Shown: positions 1 to 10,041, counted from the stretch's first letter. The stretch is DNA of 64,000 bases from Bradyrhizobium sp. CCBAU 53338 (GCF_015291665.1 NZ_CP030048.1:3348001-3412000); one strand, 5' to 3'. A program made the numbers and translations. The notes: generated by a model from the sequence alone, not told the origin.

Positions 1-1
1 G

Positions 2-100
2 TTCAAGCCGGGCGACATGGTCTGGATCGAAGAGACCAAGCCGATCTCGAAGTTGAAGTGCTGGATCGTGATCCGGGGCGAACACAAGAAAAGCGCCTGA
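2..100 (+). CDS. rpsQ: 30S ribosomal protein S17, 3' end only
   Basis: The open frame entering the window encodes 32 residues and stops with TGA at 98-100. It contains the C-terminal S17 signature GDMVWIEETKPISK followed by WIVIRGEHKKSA. S17 is a primary 16S rRNA binder of the small subunit body. The 5' end lies outside the window. Position directly before rplN matches the conserved S10-spc gene order, which supports the call despite the short length. Confidence 0.95.
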   Translation, partial: FKPGDMVWIEETKPISKLKCWIVIRGEHKKSA

Positions 101-184
101 TCTGTTGGCCTTGGCCGACTGACTTCAGGGAAATGTTGAGCGCCGGCTAGGCTGGCGCAAAGAGAAAGAGGACGAGGTGCATCA

Positions 185-553
185 ATGATTCAGATGCAGA
201 CCAACCTCGACGTGGCCGACAATTCTGGCGCACGCCGTGTCATGTGTATCAAGGTGCTCGGAGGCTCCAAGCGCCGCTACGCCACGATCGGCGACGTCAT
301 TGTCGTCTCGATCAAGGAAGCCATTCCGCGTGGCAAGGTGAAGAAGGGCGACGTGATGAAGGCCGTCGTGGTGCGTGTCCGCAAGGACATCCGCCGCGCT
401 GACGGTTCGGTCATCCGGTTCGACCGCAACGCCGCCGTTCTGATCAACAATCAGTCCGAGCCGGTCGGCACCCGTATCTTCGGGCCCGTGCCGCGCGAGC
501 TGCGCGCCAAGAACCACATGAAGATCATTTCGCTCGCGCCGGAGGTGCTGTGA
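185..553 (+). CDS. rplN: 50S ribosomal protein L14
   Basis: A 122-residue protein of normal L14 length, beginning [17 protein letters not shown], the family signature. It carries the conserved GGSKRRYA and RAKNHMKI blocks that contact 23S rRNA and L19 at the subunit interface. It lies 84 bases after rpsQ; a purine-rich GAGGTGC precedes the ATG. Its TGA stop overlaps the ATG of rplX by one base, so the two are likely translationally coupled. Confidence 0.98.
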   Translation: MIQMQTNLDVADNSGARRVMCIKVLGGSKRRYATIGDVIVVSIKEAIPRGKVKKGDVMKAVVVRVRKDIRRADGSVIRFDRNAAVLINNQSEPVGTRIFGPVPRELRAKNHMKIISLAPEVL

Positions 554-867
554 TGGCTGCGAAGATCCGCAAGGGCGACAAGGTCGTCGTGCTGACCGGC
601 CGCGACAAGGGTCGCACCGGCGAAGTGTTCGAAGTTCGCCCCGACGCCGGCACGGCGCTCGTGCGCGGCATCAACATGGTCAAGCGTCACCAGAAGCAGA
701 CGCAGGCCCAGGAGGGCGGCATCATCTCGAAGGAGTCGCCGATCCAACTGTCCAACATCGCGTATGTCGGCAAGGACGGAAAGCCGACCCGCGTCGGATT
801 CAAGATTCTGGCGGACGGCAAGAAGGTCCGCATCGCCAAGAGCTCGGGAGCTGAGATCGATGGCTGA
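553..867 (+). CDS. rplX: 50S ribosomal protein L24
   Basis: 104 residues starting [20 protein letters not shown], the KOW-motif signature of L24, an early assembly initiator of the large subunit. The ATG at 553 shares its A with the rplN stop. A GTG one codon upstream (550) is also in frame, but ATG gives the usual MAAKI start. The 3' end overlaps rplE by 8 bases. Confidence 0.98.
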   Translation: MAAKIRKGDKVVVLTGRDKGRTGEVFEVRPDAGTALVRGINMVKRHQKQTQAQEGGIISKESPIQLSNIAYVGKDGKPTRVGFKILADGKKVRIAKSSGAEIDG

Positions 868-1417
868 GGCCGCTTACACCCCGCGCCTGCGCGCGGAATA
901 CGACGCGAAGATCCGCACGGCCATGACCGAGAAGTTCGGTTATGAGAACGTGATGCAGGTTCCGCGCCTGGACAAGGTCGTGCTGAACATGGGCGTGGGC
1001 GACAGCGTCAACGACCGCAAGAAGGCCGAGACCGCCGCTGCCGAACTGACCCAGATCGCCGGCCAGAAGGCGATCGTGACCTATTCGCGCATCGCGATCG
1101 CGACCTTCAAGCTGCGTGAGAACCAGCCGATCGGCTGCAAGGTCACGCTGCGCAAGGCCCGCATGTACGAGTTCATCGATCGCCTGGTGACGGTCGCGCT
1201 GCCGCGCGTCCGCGACTTCCGCGGCCTGAACCCGAAGAGCTTTGACGGCCGCGGCAACTACTCGCTCGGCATCAAGGAGCACATCATTTTCCCCGAGATC
1301 GACTTCGACAAGGTCACGGAAGCCCGCGGCATGGACATCACCGTCTGCACCACGGCCAAGACCGACGAAGAGGCGAGGGCCTTGTTGACCGCTTTCAATT
1401 TCCCGTTCCGGCAGTGA
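860..1417 (+). CDS. rplE: 50S ribosomal protein L5
   Basis: 185 residues, the usual rhizobial length, starting [16 protein letters not shown]5 binds 5S rRNA and contacts the P-site tRNA. Visible hallmarks are [15 protein letters not shown], the loop with [14 protein letters not shown], and [16 protein letters not shown] near the C terminus. The frame stays open upstream, but the ATG at 860, inside the end of rplX, matches family N termini. The overlap suggests coupling with rplX. Confidence 0.98.
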   Translation: MAEAAYTPRLRAEYDAKIRTAMTEKFGYENVMQVPRLDKVVLNMGVGDSVNDRKKAETAAAELTQIAGQKAIVTYSRIAIATFKLRENQPIGCKVTLRKARMYEFIDRLVTVALPRVRDFRGLNPKSFDGRGNYSLGIKEHIIFPEIDFDKVTEARGMDITVCTTAKTDEEARALLTAFNFPFRQ

Positions 1418-1463
1418 GACGCTGACCTAAAGCCTCTCAAACGCGGATACCCAGGAGCCAAGC

Positions 1464-1769
1464 ATGGCAAAGAAGAGTTCAGTCGAGAAGAACAACCGGC
1501 GCAAGCGGATGGTGAAGAACGCCGCCCCGAAGCGCGAGCGGTTGAAGGCGATCATCGCCGACAAGACGCTGCCGATGGAGGAGCGGTTCGCCGCGACCCT
1601 GAAGCTTGCGGAAATGCCGCGCAATTCGTCGGCCACCCGCATCCGTCTGCGTTGCGAGCTGTCGGGCCGTCCGCGCTCGAACTACCGCAAGAACAAGCTG
1701 TCCCGTATCGCGCTCCGCGACCTTGGCTCCAAGGGCATGGTCCCGGGCCTCGTGAAGTCGAGCTGGTAA
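1464..1769 (+). CDS. rpsN: 30S ribosomal protein S14, zinc-free long form
   Basis: 101 residues starting [16 protein letters not shown], the long proteobacterial S14 form without the CxxC zinc motif. The C-terminal [20 protein letters not shown] block is diagnostic for S14, which helps shape the head of the 30S subunit. CAGGAGCC precedes the ATG as ribosome binding site. It follows rplE after 46 bases. Confidence 0.98.
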   Translation: MAKKSSVEKNNRRKRMVKNAAPKRERLKAIIADKTLPMEERFAATLKLAEMPRNSSATRIRLRCELSGRPRSNYRKNKLSRIALRDLGSKGMVPGLVKSSW

Positions 1770-1783
1770 GGAGGGTCGTTTAG

Positions 1784-2182
1784 ATGTCTACGCACGATCC
1801 AATCAGCGATCTGATCACCCGCATCCGCAACGCGCAGATGCGCTCCAAGAGCAAGGTCTCCACGCCTGGCTCGAAGATGCGCGAGAACGTCCTCGAAGTG
1901 CTCAAGAGCGAGGGCTACATCCGCGGTTATGCGACCCTCGAGCACTCCTCGGGTCGCAGCGAGATCGAGATCGAGCTGAAGTATTTCGACGGCGAGCCCG
2001 TCATCCGCGAAATCGAACGTGTTTCCAAGCCCGGGCGTCGCGTCTACGCCTCGGTGAAGAACCTGCCGCGGGTCAATAACGGACTCGGTATTTCGGTGTT
2101 GTCGACGCCGAAGGGGATCATGGCCGACCACAGTGCGCGTGAAGCGAACGTGGGCGGTGAAGTCCTCTTCACGGTGTTCTGA
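1784..2182 (+). CDS. rpsH: 30S ribosomal protein S8
   Basis: 132 residues, normal S8 length, starting with the family pattern [14 protein letters not shown]. The C-terminal [16 protein letters not shown] and EVLFTVF blocks are the rRNA-binding signature. In E. coli S8 is the translational repressor of the spc operon; whether it does this here is not visible. AAGGAGGG precedes the ATG, 14 bases after rpsN. Confidence 0.98.
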   Translation: MSTHDPISDLITRIRNAQMRSKSKVSTPGSKMRENVLEVLKSEGYIRGYATLEHSSGRSEIEIELKYFDGEPVIREIERVSKPGRRVYASVKNLPRVNNGLGISVLSTPKGIMADHSAREANVGGEVLFTVF

Positions 2183-2198
2183 GAAGGGTTTTTGATCC

Positions 2199-2732
2199 AT
2201 GTCACGTGTTGGCAAAAGGCCTGTGGCGGTGCCGTCCGGTGTGACCGCGACCGTCGACGGGCAGACCGTCAAGATGAAGGGGCCGAAGGGCCAGCTTCAG
2301 TTCGTCGTCCATGACGACGTCGAGGTGAAGCTCGAGAGCGGCCAGATCAAGGTCCAGCCGCGGGCCGAGACCAACCGCGCGCGGGCGCTGTACGGCACCG
2401 CTCGCGCCCAGGTCGCGAATCTGGTCGAAGGCGTCACCAAGGGCTTCGAGAAGAAGCTCGAAATCACCGGCGTCGGTTACCGCGCCGCGATGCAGGGCAA
2501 GAACCTGCAACTCGCGCTCGGCTACAGCCACGACGTGATCTACACGATCCCGGAAGGGATCACGATCACCGTGCCGAAGCCGACCGAGATCACGGTGACG
2601 GGCAGCGACATCCAGCGCGTCGGCCAGGTCGCCGCTGAGATCCGCTCGTATCGCCCGCCGGAGCCCTACAAGGGCAAGGGCGTGAAGTATGTTGGCGAAT
2701 TCATCTTCCGCAAGGAAGGCAAGAAGAAGTAA
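2199..2732 (+). CDS. rplF: 50S ribosomal protein L6
   Basis: 177 residues, starting [16 protein letters not shown]6 has two similar alpha-beta domains; the C-terminal half holds the [14 protein letters not shown] signature that binds 23S rRNA near the sarcin-ricin loop. It sits 16 bases after rpsH and 11 bases before rplR in the standard order. Length and both signatures are intact. Confidence 0.98.
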   Translation: MSRVGKRPVAVPSGVTATVDGQTVKMKGPKGQLQFVVHDDVEVKLESGQIKVQPRAETNRARALYGTARAQVANLVEGVTKGFEKKLEITGVGYRAAMQGKNLQLALGYSHDVIYTIPEGITITVPKPTEITVTGSDIQRVGQVAAEIRSYRPPEPYKGKGVKYVGEFIFRKEGKKK

Positions 2733-2743
2733 CGGAGCCGGTC

Positions 2744-3106
2744 ATGTCCAAAGCCAAGGTTACCAATGCCCGGCGCAAGCGGAGTGTGCGGCTGAAGCTG
2801 CGCCGCTCCGGTGGTGGTCGTCCGCGTCTGTCGGTGTTCCGCTCGTCCAAGCACATCTACGCCCAGGTCATCGACGACCTGAAGGGCGAGACGCTGGCCT
2901 CTGCCTCCTCGCTCGAGAAGGCGATGCGCGACGGCGGCAAGACCGGCGCCGACATCGATGCGGCGAAAGCGGTCGGCAAGCTGCTGGCCGAGCGCGCTGC
3001 CGAGAAGGGCGTCAAGGAAGTCGTGTTCGATCGCGGCAGCTACCTCTACCACGGGCGTGTCAAGGCTCTCGCCGACGCTGCGCGTGAGAGCGGGCTGAGC
3101 TTCTAA
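2744..3106 (+). CDS. rplR: 50S ribosomal protein L18
   Basis: 120 residues starting [20 protein letters not shown]. The conserved [20 protein letters not shown] motif and the C-terminal [21 protein letters not shown] motif identify L18, which delivers 5S rRNA to the large subunit together with L5. The basic N-terminal arm is typical of bacterial L18. The next gene, rpsE, starts 44 bases downstream. Confidence 0.98.
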   Translation: MSKAKVTNARRKRSVRLKLRRSGGGRPRLSVFRSSKHIYAQVIDDLKGETLASASSLEKAMRDGGKTGADIDAAKAVGKLLAERAAEKGVKEVVFDRGSYLYHGRVKALADAARESGLSF

Positions 3107-3150
3107 CAGAATTTGAGGATTGAGGCGCAAGCCTCTGAAGGATTGGAAAA

Positions 3151-3744
3151 ATGGCAGAACGCGAACAACGTGGTGGACGCGATCAACGCGGCGGCGGGCG
3201 TGAACGCAAGGAGCGCGAGGAGCGCGACAGCGAGTTCGTCGACAAGCTGGTCCACATCAACCGCGTGGCCAAGGTCGTCAAGGGCGGCAAGCGCTTCGGT
3301 TTCGCGGCGCTGGTCGTGATCGGCGATCAGAAGGGCCGCGCCGGCTTCGGTCACGGCAAGGCGCGCGAAGTGCCTGAGGCGATCCGCAAGGCCACCGAGT
3401 CCGCCAAGCGCAACCTGACCCGCGTGTCGCTGCGCGAGGGCCGTACGCTGCATCACGACATCGCCGGCCGTCATGGCGCGGGCCGTGTCTACCTGCGTGC
3501 CGCTCCGGCCGGCACCGGCATCATCGCCGGCGGCCCGATGCGCGCCGTGTTCGAGACGCTCGGCGTCCAGGACGTGGTCGCGAAGTCGATCGGCTCGTCG
3601 AACCCGTACAACATGGTTCGCGCGACCTTCGATGCGCTCAAGCACCAAGACAGCCCGCGTTCGGTCGCGGCGCGCCGCAACATCAAGGTGTCCACCCTCC
3701 AGGGTCGTCGCGTCGGCGGCGATGCCGAGGCGGCTGCGGACTAA
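3151..3744 (+). CDS. rpsE: 30S ribosomal protein S5
   Basis: 197 residues. After a charged alphaproteobacterial N-terminal extension (about residues 1-30) comes the double-stranded RNA binding domain with [16 protein letters not shown] and the glycine-rich [16 protein letters not shown] signature, then the C-terminal AGPMRAV-type and [11 protein letters not shown] blocks. S5 acts in mRNA entry and decoding fidelity. The ATG at 3151 is preceded by GAAGGATTGG. Confidence 0.98.
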   Translation: MAEREQRGGRDQRGGGRERKEREERDSEFVDKLVHINRVAKVVKGGKRFGFAALVVIGDQKGRAGFGHGKAREVPEAIRKATESAKRNLTRVSLREGRTLHHDIAGRHGAGRVYLRAAPAGTGIIAGGPMRAVFETLGVQDVVAKSIGSSNPYNMVRATFDALKHQDSPRSVAARRNIKVSTLQGRRVGGDAEAAAD

Positions 3745-3769
3745 CCAACGTTTTTCGGAGTAGACCACG

Positions 3770-3976
3770 ATGGCCAAGGACGCCGCTAAGTCCGCAAAGA
3801 CGATCAAGCTCGAGCAGACTGGCAGCGCGATCCGCCGCCATCACTCGCAGCGTTCGACGCTGATCGGGCTCAAGCTCAACAAGATCGGCCGCACCAGCGA
3901 ACTGCCGGACACCCCGGCCGTGCGCGGCATGATCGAAAAGGTTCACCATCTCGTTCGCATCGTCGACGAGAAGTAA
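3770..3976 (+). CDS. rpmD: 50S ribosomal protein L30
   Basis: 68 residues with a slightly basic N-terminal arm and the L30 signature [20 protein letters not shown], then [25 protein letters not shown]. Lengths of 60-68 are usual in this group. TCGGAGTAGACCACG precedes the ATG. The 76-base gap to rplO holds a dispersed palindrome (3984-4032), which is unusual inside this operon. Confidence 0.97.
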   Translation: MAKDAAKSAKTIKLEQTGSAIRRHHSQRSTLIGLKLNKIGRTSELPDTPAVRGMIEKVHHLVRIVDEK

Positions 3977-3983
3977 AATTTGC

Positions 3984-4032
3984 GCGCATGATCCCGAAAA
4001 GTGGATCCCGGTTTTCGGACCAGGTCATGCGC
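3984..4032. repeat. Dispersed palindrome, GCATGATC family, copy 1
   Basis: Inverted repeat with outer arms GCGCATGA and TCATGCGC and inner CCGAAAAGTGG / CCGGTTTTCGG. The same architecture recurs at 20101-20147. Elements of this type are common between genes in Bradyrhizobium and relatives. Here it lies in the transcribed gap between rpmD and rplO and would fold into an RNA hairpin 20 bases before the rplO start. Confidence 0.8.
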
Positions 4033-4052
4033 AAAACACAAGGAGCAGGGCG

Positions 4053-4538
4053 ATGAAGCTCAGCGATATCGCCGACAACGCCGGCTCGCGCAAGAAGCGC
4101 ATGCGCGTCGGCCGTGGCATCGGTTCGGGCAAGGGCAAGCAGTCCGGCCGCGGCGGCAAGGGCCAGACCGCGCGTTCGGGCGTGCGCATCAAGGGTTTCG
4201 AAGGCGGTCAGATGCCGATGCATCGCCGTCTGCCCAAGCGCGGCTTCAACAACATCTTCCGCGTCGAGTACGCCGAGATCAATCTCGACCGTCTCCAGGA
4301 TGCGGTCGATGCCAAGAAGCTCGAAGCCGGCAGCATCGTGAACGTCGAGGCCCTGGTGAAGGCCGGCGTGCTGCGCCGCGCCAAGGGCGGCCTGCGGCTG
4401 CTCGGCCGCGGCGAGCTCAAGGCCAAGCTGAACATCGAAGTCCATGGGGCCACCAAGTCCGCGATCGAGGCGGTCGAGAAGGCCGGCGGTTCGGTGAAGA
4501 TCCTCGCCCCTGCCAAGGAAGAAGGCGAGGCGGCGTAA
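4053..4538 (+). CDS. rplO: 50S ribosomal protein L15
   Basis: 161 residues starting [22 protein letters not shown]. The glycine/lysine-rich N-terminal extension (about residues 14-50, [19 protein letters not shown]) threads through 23S rRNA, and the globular C-terminal half contains the [13 protein letters not shown] region. AAGGAGCAGGGCG precedes the ATG. It is followed by a G+C-rich hairpin and then secY. Confidence 0.98.
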   Translation: MKLSDIADNAGSRKKRMRVGRGIGSGKGKQSGRGGKGQTARSGVRIKGFEGGQMPMHRRLPKRGFNNIFRVEYAEINLDRLQDAVDAKKLEAGSIVNVEALVKAGVLRRAKGGLRLLGRGELKAKLNIEVHGATKSAIEAVEKAGGSVKILAPAKEEGEAA

Positions 4539-4551
4539 CAACTGCGTCATT

Positions 4552-4573
4552 GGCCCGCGCCTCGCGGGCCTTT
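4552..4573 (+). terminator. Hairpin between rplO and secY, possible attenuator
   Basis: Perfect 8-bp stem GGCCCGCG / CGCGGGCC with loop CCT, followed by only three T residues. It begins 14 bases after the rplO stop. With so short a U tract it is more likely a pause, processing or partial-termination site than a full terminator, since secY continues the operon 115 bases later. Confidence 0.4.
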
Positions 4574-4688
4574 ACGCATGCGGGACGATGGACTTATCGA
4601 AGCCGAAGCCCCAGATAATGTCCGGCGTCCGCTAGAATAGCCCGGCCGCGGGTATGACGGCGCAACAGGCGGCGGGAGAAAGTCCAAT

Positions 4689-6020
4689 ATGGCCTCAGCA
4701 GCGGAACAACTGGCAGCCAATCTCAATTTCGGCGCGTTTGCCAAGGCCGACGAACTGAAGAAGCGCATCTGGTTCACGCTGGGTGCGCTGCTCGTTTATC
4801 GGCTCGGAACCTACATCCCGCTGCCCGGCATCGATCCCAACATCTGGGAGCAGGTGTTCAAGTCGCAGGCGGGCGGCATCCTCGGCATGTTCAACATGTT
4901 CGCCGGCGGCGGCATCCACCGCATGGCGATCTTCGCGCTGAACATCATGCCGTACATCTCGGCCTCGATCATCATCCAGCTCCTCACCACCGTCTCGCCG
5001 CAGCTCGAGGCGCTGAAGAAGGAGGGTGAGGCGGGCCGCAAGACGCTGAACCAGTACACCCGCTACCTCACGGTGATCCTGGCCGCATTCCAGTCCTACG
5101 GCATCGCGGTCGGCCTCGAAGGTGCCGGCAATGTCGTCAGCGACCCCGGCATGTTCTTCCGTCTTTCCACCGCGATCACGCTGACCGGCGGCACCATGTT
5201 CCTGATGTGGCTGGGCGAGCAGATCACCTCGCGCGGCATCGGCAACGGCATCTCGCTGATCATTCTCTCCGGCATCGTCGCCGAGCTGCCCGCAGCTCTC
5301 GCCAACATGCTCGAGCTCGGCCGTCAGGGTGCGATGTCGACCGGCCTGATCCTGGTCGTGATCGTGATGGCGGTCGCCGTGATCGCCTTCATCGTGTTCA
5401 TGGAGCGCGCCCAGCGCCGGCTGCTGATCCAGTATCCGAAGCGCCAGGTCGGCAACAAGATGTTCGAGGGGCAGTCCTCGCATCTGCCGCTCAAGCTCAA
5501 CACCTCGGGCGTGATCCCGCCGATCTTCGCGTCCTCGCTGCTCCTCTTGCCGACCACGGTTGCGAACTTCAACGCAGGCAAGGGGCCGGAGTGGTTCCAG
5601 TGGATCACCACGCAGCTCGGCCACGGCCGTCCGCTGTTCCTGGTGCTCTATCTCGCGCTGATCGTGTTCTTCGCCTTCTTCTACACCGCGATCGTGTTCA
5701 ACCCGACCGAGACCGCCGACAATCTGAAGAAGCATGGCGGCTTCATCCCGGGCATCCGGCCGGGCGAGCGCACCGCGGAATATATCGACTACGTGCTCTC
5801 GCGCATCACTGTGCTCGGTGCGATCTATCTCGCGATCGTCTGCTTGATCCCGGAGATCCTGATCTCCTACGCGTCGGTGCCGTTCTACTTCGGCGGCACC
5901 TCGCTGCTGATCGTGGTCAGCGTCACCATGGACACGGTGGCACAGGTGCAGGGTTATCTGCTGGCTCATCAGTATGAGGGCCTGATCCGCAAGTCGAAGC
6001 TGCGAGGCCGCCGCCGCTAA
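4689..6020 (+). CDS. secY: Preprotein translocase subunit SecY
   Basis: 443 residues with ten predicted membrane spans, the central channel protein of the Sec translocon with SecE and SecG. Visible hallmarks are the first span region RIWFTLGALLVYRLGTYIPLPG, the MPYISASIIIQLL segment (transmembrane span 2), the basic cytoplasmic loop ERAQRRLLIQYPKRQ, and the C-terminal HQYEGLIRKSKLRGRRR. Length matches alphaproteobacterial SecY. GGCGGGAGAAAGTCCAAT precedes the ATG. It lies between rplO and adk as in most bacteria. Confidence 0.98.
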   Translation: MASAAEQLAANLNFGAFAKADELKKRIWFTLGALLVYRLGTYIPLPGIDPNIWEQVFKSQAGGILGMFNMFAGGGIHRMAIFALNIMPYISASIIIQLLTTVSPQLEALKKEGEAGRKTLNQYTRYLTVILAAFQSYGIAVGLEGAGNVVSDPGMFFRLSTAITLTGGTMFLMWLGEQITSRGIGNGISLIILSGIVAELPAALANMLELGRQGAMSTGLILVVIVMAVAVIAFIVFMERAQRRLLIQYPKRQVGNKMFEGQSSHLPLKLNTSGVIPPIFASSLLLLPTTVANFNAGKGPEWFQWITTQLGHGRPLFLVLYLALIVFFAFFYTAIVFNPTETADNLKKHGGFIPGIRPGERTAEYIDYVLSRITVLGAIYLAIVCLIPEILISYASVPFYFGGTSLLIVVSVTMDTVAQVQGYLLAHQYEGLIRKSKLRGRRR

Positions 6021-6295
6021 GCCGCGGCGTCCTCCAAGGCGGCGCGCCTGCGCCGTCGATTCGCCGCGCGAGCGACGCGCGGCGCCTTCGGAAGGCGATC
6101 GACAACGGTTCGGTCGCACCGGCAGAGCTGCTCTCTATGCAGCGCAATCACTGATTTCAAAGCTGTCTTGGCGTCCGGGCGTTTGCTCCCCTATGATATG
6201 GGTAGCGGTGCGGCGCTGATTATGATTTGCACTGTTACTGAATTTTCAAACACAGGTGCGCGATCTGTCGCTCACCAATCCGGGGGGCGTACGCA

Positions 6296-7165
6296 ATGAG
6301 AATTATACTTCTGGGACCGCCAGGATCGGGCAAGGGGACCCAGGCGCAGCTGCTGGTGCAGCGCTACGGTATCGTCCAGCTCTCGACCGGCGAAATGTTG
6401 CGTGCAGCCGTCGCGGCGGGGACGCCGGTCGGGCTGAAGGCCAAGGAGATCATGGCCAGCGGCGGACTCGTGCCCGACGACGTCGTGGTGGGAATCATCT
6501 CCGACCGCATCGACCAGCCCGACGCGAAAAATGGATTCATCCTGGACGGTTTCCCGCGCACCGTGCCGCAGGCCGCAGCGCTGGATGATTTGCTCAGGCA
6601 CAAGCATCTCAAGCTCGACGCCGTGATCGAGCTCCGCGTCAACGAGAGCGCGCTGTTGAGCCGCGTCGAGACCCGCGTCGCCCAGATGCGGGAGCGCGGG
6701 GAGGAGGTCCGGCTCGACGACACCCCGGAAGTCCTGACCAAGCGCCTCGCCAGCTACCGCAGCCAGACGGAACCGCTGATTCACTATTATTCCGAGCGTC
6801 GGAAGCTATCGACGATCGACGGCATGATGGCCATCGACGAGGTCACTCGTGCCATCCACCGCCAGCTTCTGGCGCTGGGCGCGGTCGACCCAAAGACCCA
6901 TGCCCGCAGCGCGGCCAAGGCGGCGCCCGCGAAGAAGGCGGTAAGGAAGGTCAAGGCAGCGAAGAAATCGGCCAAAAAGGCGGCGAAATCAGCCAAAAAG
7001 GCTGCCAAATCGGCCAAAAAAGCCGTGAAGGGCGCAAAAAGGGCGGCCAGGAAGGCAGCCCAGAAGACGGTCAAAAAGACCGCCAAGAAGACCGCCAAGA
7101 AGGCCGTCAAAAAGGGTGCCAAAAAGGCCGCAAAAAAGGTCACGAAAAAGCGAGCCAGGCGCTAG
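6296..7165 (+). CDS. adk: Adenylate kinase with lysine/alanine-rich C-terminal tail
   Basis: Catalyses ATP + AMP to 2 ADP. Residues 1-197 form the enzyme: P-loop GPPGSGKGT (7-15), the AMP-site STGEMLR, the GFPRT motif, and [11 protein letters not shown]. The LID between SRVETRV and RLDDTPE is only about a dozen residues, so this is the short-LID form usual in Rhizobiales. Residues 198-289 are an added tail made almost wholly of Lys, Ala and a few Arg, Ser, Thr and Val in [14 protein letters not shown] repeats, resembling histone H1 or AlgP tails. Most family members stop near 190-220 residues. The tail is in frame with no stop and ends RARR. Its function is unknown; nucleic-acid or ribosome binding is an inference. 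Confidence 0.95.
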   Translation: MRIILLGPPGSGKGTQAQLLVQRYGIVQLSTGEMLRAAVAAGTPVGLKAKEIMASGGLVPDDVVVGIISDRIDQPDAKNGFILDGFPRTVPQAAALDDLLRHKHLKLDAVIELRVNESALLSRVETRVAQMRERGEEVRLDDTPEVLTKRLASYRSQTEPLIHYYSERRKLSTIDGMMAIDEVTRAIHRQLLALGAVDPKTHARSAAKAAPAKKAVRKVKAAKKSAKKAAKSAKKAAKSAKKAVKGAKRAARKAAQKTVKKTAKKTAKKAVKKGAKKAAKKVTKKRARR

Positions 7166-7353
7166 CGGCGGTTGACGGAAGCCCCCTGAATCCCTTAATA
7201 AGCCCCGCATCCAAGTCGGATAGTTTCAAACGATGCCGGGCCCCAGGAAGACCAGGGGTGGGCGTCGTGTTCGCGTTTGTGAACACCTGCCCGAGAAACA
7301 CAAGCACTTAAAGCCCGATTCCTGACGAGGGATCGGCAACAGGAGAGAAGGCC

Positions 7354-7722
7354 GTGGCCCGTATTGCCGGCGTGAACATTCCGACCAACAAGCGCGTGCT
7401 GATCGCGCTCCAGTACATCCATGGCATCGGCCAGAAGATCGCTGGTGAGATCCTTGAAAAGGTGAAGATCCCCGAGGATCGTCGCGTCAATCAGCTCAGC
7501 GACGCCGAGGTGCTTCAGATCCGCGAAGTGATCGACCGCGACTATCTCGTCGAGGGCGATCTGCGTCGCGAAGTCGGTATCAACATCAAGCGTCTAATGG
7601 ACCTCGGCTGCTATCGCGGCCTGCGCCATCGTCGCGGTCTGCCGGTGCGCGGCCAGCGCACCCACACCAATGCGCGTACGCGCAAGGGCCCGGCCAAGGC
7701 CATCGCCGGCAAGAAGAAGTAA
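7354..7722 (+). CDS. rpsM: 30S ribosomal protein S13
   Basis: 122 residues with a GTG start, reading [14 protein letters not shown], the S13 N terminus. The helix-two-turns-helix region and the C-terminal [24 protein letters not shown] tail, which contacts tRNA and the S19 partner, are intact. GGAGAGAAGGCC precedes the GTG. The 188-base gap from adk has no gene. The absence of rpmJ between secY and rpsM is normal for alphaproteobacteria. Confidence 0.98.
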   Translation: MARIAGVNIPTNKRVLIALQYIHGIGQKIAGEILEKVKIPEDRRVNQLSDAEVLQIREVIDRDYLVEGDLRREVGINIKRLMDLGCYRGLRHRRGLPVRGQRTHTNARTRKGPAKAIAGKKK

Positions 7723-7844
7723 GTTTTCGAATCCAATCGCGGCGTGTGGCGATAGGGGAAGCCCGTTCGCCACGCGCCTTTCGTTCCATCAGGTGTAGCC
7801 GCTGGCATTACGGCGGCGTTTGAGATCTTCAGGAAAGGTACTCT

Positions 7845-8234
<390 letters not shown>

Positions 8235-8243
8235 TGCGAAGTT

Positions 8244-8275
8244 GCGGGCGCTGTGGTGCCCGCGATGCTTTTTTT
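8244..8275 (+). terminator. Terminator-like hairpin between rpsK and rpoA
   Basis: Stem GCGGGC / GCCCGC with an eight-base loop, then GATGC and seven T residues (8269-8275). A second small hairpin with GCCGC / GCGGC follows at about 8281-8301. Both lie between rpsK and rpoA in what is normally one operon, so this may reduce expression of rpoA-rplQ relative to the ribosomal genes, or terminate and require a separate rpoA promoter. Confidence 0.5.
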
Positions 8276-8347
8276 AAGAAGCCGCGGGTTTGATCTGCGG
8301 CCTTTCTCCAACGCCAGTATTTGAATTTTTCAAATCGACTGGCCTGT

Positions 8348-9379
8348 ATGGGTGAAACAGTGACGATCCAGAAAAATTGGCAAGAACTGATTCGGCCGAA
8401 CAAGCTCCAGGTCACGCCCGGCAGCGATCCGTCGCGCTTCGCGACCATCGTTGCCGAGCCGCTCGAGCGTGGTTTCGGCCAGACCCTCGGCAACGCGCTG
8501 CGTCGCATCCTGCTCTCCTCGCTTCAGGGCGCGGCGGTGCAGTCGGTGCACATCGACGGCGTGCTGCACGAGTTCTCCTCGATCGCGGGCGTCCGTGAGG
8601 ACGTCACCGACATCGTGCTGAACATCAAGGACATCTCGATCAAGATGCAGGGCGAAGGCCCCAAGCGCATGGTCGTGAAGAAGAGCGGCCCGGGCGTCGT
8701 CACGGCCGGCGACATCCAGACAGTCGGCGATGTCACCGTGCTGAACCCTGACCTCCAGATCTGCACGCTCGACGAGGGCGCCGAGATCCGCATGGAGTTC
8801 ACGGTCGCGACCGGCAAGGGCTATGTGCCCGCCGAGCGCAACCGTCCCGAGGATGCACCGATCGGCCTGATCCCGGTCGACAGCCTGTACTCGCCCGTCC
8901 GCAAGGTCTCCTACAAGGTCGAGAACACCCGCGAGGGCCAGATCCTCGACTACGACAAGCTGACCATGACGATCGAGACCAACGGCGCCATCTCGCCGGA
9001 TGATTCGGTGGCTTACGCCGCCCGCATCCTGCAGGATCAGCTCAACGTGTTCGTCAACTTCGAAGAGCCGCGCAAGGAAGTCGCCCAGGAGATCATCCCG
9101 GACCTCGCCTTCAACCCGGCCTTCCTCAAGAAGGTGGACGAGCTCGAGCTGTCGGTGCGTTCGGCCAACTGCCTGAAGAACGACAACATCGTCTACATCG
9201 GCGACCTCGTGCAGAAGAGCGAAGCGGAAATGCTCCGCACCCCGAACTTCGGCCGCAAGTCGCTGAACGAAATCAAGGAAGTGCTGGCCCAGATGGGTCT
9301 GCACCTCGGCATGGAAGTGCCGGGCTGGCCGCCGGAGAACATCGACGAGCTCGCCAAGCGTTTCGAAGATCACTACTGA
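8348..9379 (+). CDS. rpoA: DNA-directed RNA polymerase alpha subunit
   Basis: 343 residues from the ATG at 8348 ([19 protein letters not shown]), the typical Rhizobiales start; a TTG nine codons upstream is not needed. The N-terminal domain has the dimer and assembly motifs [21 protein letters not shown]. The C-terminal domain (about residues 255-330) holds the two helix-hairpin-helix blocks with NCLKNDNI and [17 protein letters not shown] that bind UP-element DNA and activators. The Shine-Dalgarno upstream is weak. Confidence 0.98.
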   Translation: MGETVTIQKNWQELIRPNKLQVTPGSDPSRFATIVAEPLERGFGQTLGNALRRILLSSLQGAAVQSVHIDGVLHEFSSIAGVREDVTDIVLNIKDISIKMQGEGPKRMVVKKSGPGVVTAGDIQTVGDVTVLNPDLQICTLDEGAEIRMEFTVATGKGYVPAERNRPEDAPIGLIPVDSLYSPVRKVSYKVENTREGQILDYDKLTMTIETNGAISPDDSVAYAARILQDQLNVFVNFEEPRKEVAQEIIPDLAFNPAFLKKVDELELSVRSANCLKNDNIVYIGDLVQKSEAEMLRTPNFGRKSLNEIKEVLAQMGLHLGMEVPGWPPENIDELAKRFEDHY

Positions 9380-9384
9380 GAATT

Positions 9385-9464
9385 CGTCGTTCCGGGGCGA
9401 TGCGCGAGCATCGAACCCGGAACCTCGAGATTCCGGATCGTCGCTTCGCGGCGTCCGGAATGAC
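9385..9464. repeat. Dispersed palindrome, CGTCATTCCGG family, copy 1
   Basis: Element running from CGTCGTTCCGGGGCGATGCG to CGTCCGGAATGAC, with the inner block TCGAACCCGGAACCTCGAGATTCCGG. A clear relative lies at 63756-63838 with the same outer CGTCATTCCGGGG / CGGGATGACG arms. It fills much of the rpoA-rplQ gap and would be transcribed. Confidence 0.8.
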
Positions 9465-9545
9465 CGACCAGGGCGAACGCAGGCAGCCCACCTGAGCAAC
9501 ATGTCCGACGAACCGTCGCGGCAGTTTTAAGTAAGGACTACACAC

Positions 9546-9962
9546 ATGCGTCACGGCAAGGTTCATCGGAAGCTCAACCGCACGGCCGAGCACCGCCGCG
9601 CGATGTTCGCCAACATGGCGGCCGCGCTGATCAAGCACGAGCAGATCGTCACCACGCTGCCCAAGGCCAAGGAGCTTCGTCCGATCGTCGAGAAGCTCGT
9701 CACCCTCGGCAAGAAGGGCGGCCTCTCCATGCGTCGCCAGGCCATCTCCGAGATGCGCGACAAGGACCAGGTCAAGAAGCTGTTCGACGTGCTGGCGCCC
9801 CGCTACAAGGATCGCCAGGGTGGCTACACCAGGATCATCAAGGCCGGCTTCCGCTACGGCGACAACGCCGCGATGGCCGTGATCGAGTTTGTCGATCGCG
9901 ACGTCGATGCCAAGGGCCAGGACTCCGGTCCGGTGCAGGCGAAGGAAGCCGAGGCGGCGTAA
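9546..9962 (+). CDS. rplQ: 50S ribosomal protein L17
   Basis: 138 residues starting [20 protein letters not shown], the L17 signature, with [21 protein letters not shown] and the C-terminal [23 protein letters not shown] block. The C terminus has a short acidic extension usual in this group. It is the last gene of the alpha operon and is followed by a strong terminator. Confidence 0.98.
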   Translation: MRHGKVHRKLNRTAEHRRAMFANMAAALIKHEQIVTTLPKAKELRPIVEKLVTLGKKGGLSMRRQAISEMRDKDQVKKLFDVLAPRYKDRQGGYTRIIKAGFRYGDNAAMAVIEFVDRDVDAKGQDSGPVQAKEAEAA

Positions 9963-9987
9963 GCCGACTCGCAATCAGCGTTTCAGA

Positions 9988-10016
9988 AGCGGCGCCCCTG
10001 GGGCGCCGCTTTTTTT
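9988..10016 (+). terminator. Rho-independent terminator of the spc-alpha operon
   Basis: Near-perfect palindrome AGCGGCGCCCC / GGGGCGCCGCT followed directly by a run of T residues (10010-10016). It starts 26 bases after the rplQ stop and marks the end of the ribosomal operon. Confidence 0.92.
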
Positions 10017-10041
10017 ACATCCGGCAGCCATTTCTCGTGCT

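Noticed and set aside
4695..6119. 474-codon minus-strand frame opposite secY
   Set aside because: Charge-rich nonsense composition; secY on the plus strand is certain.
7166..7353. Small RNA or riboswitch between adk and rpsM
   Set aside because: Short G+C-rich pairings are present but no known RNA motif or clear terminator supports a gene.
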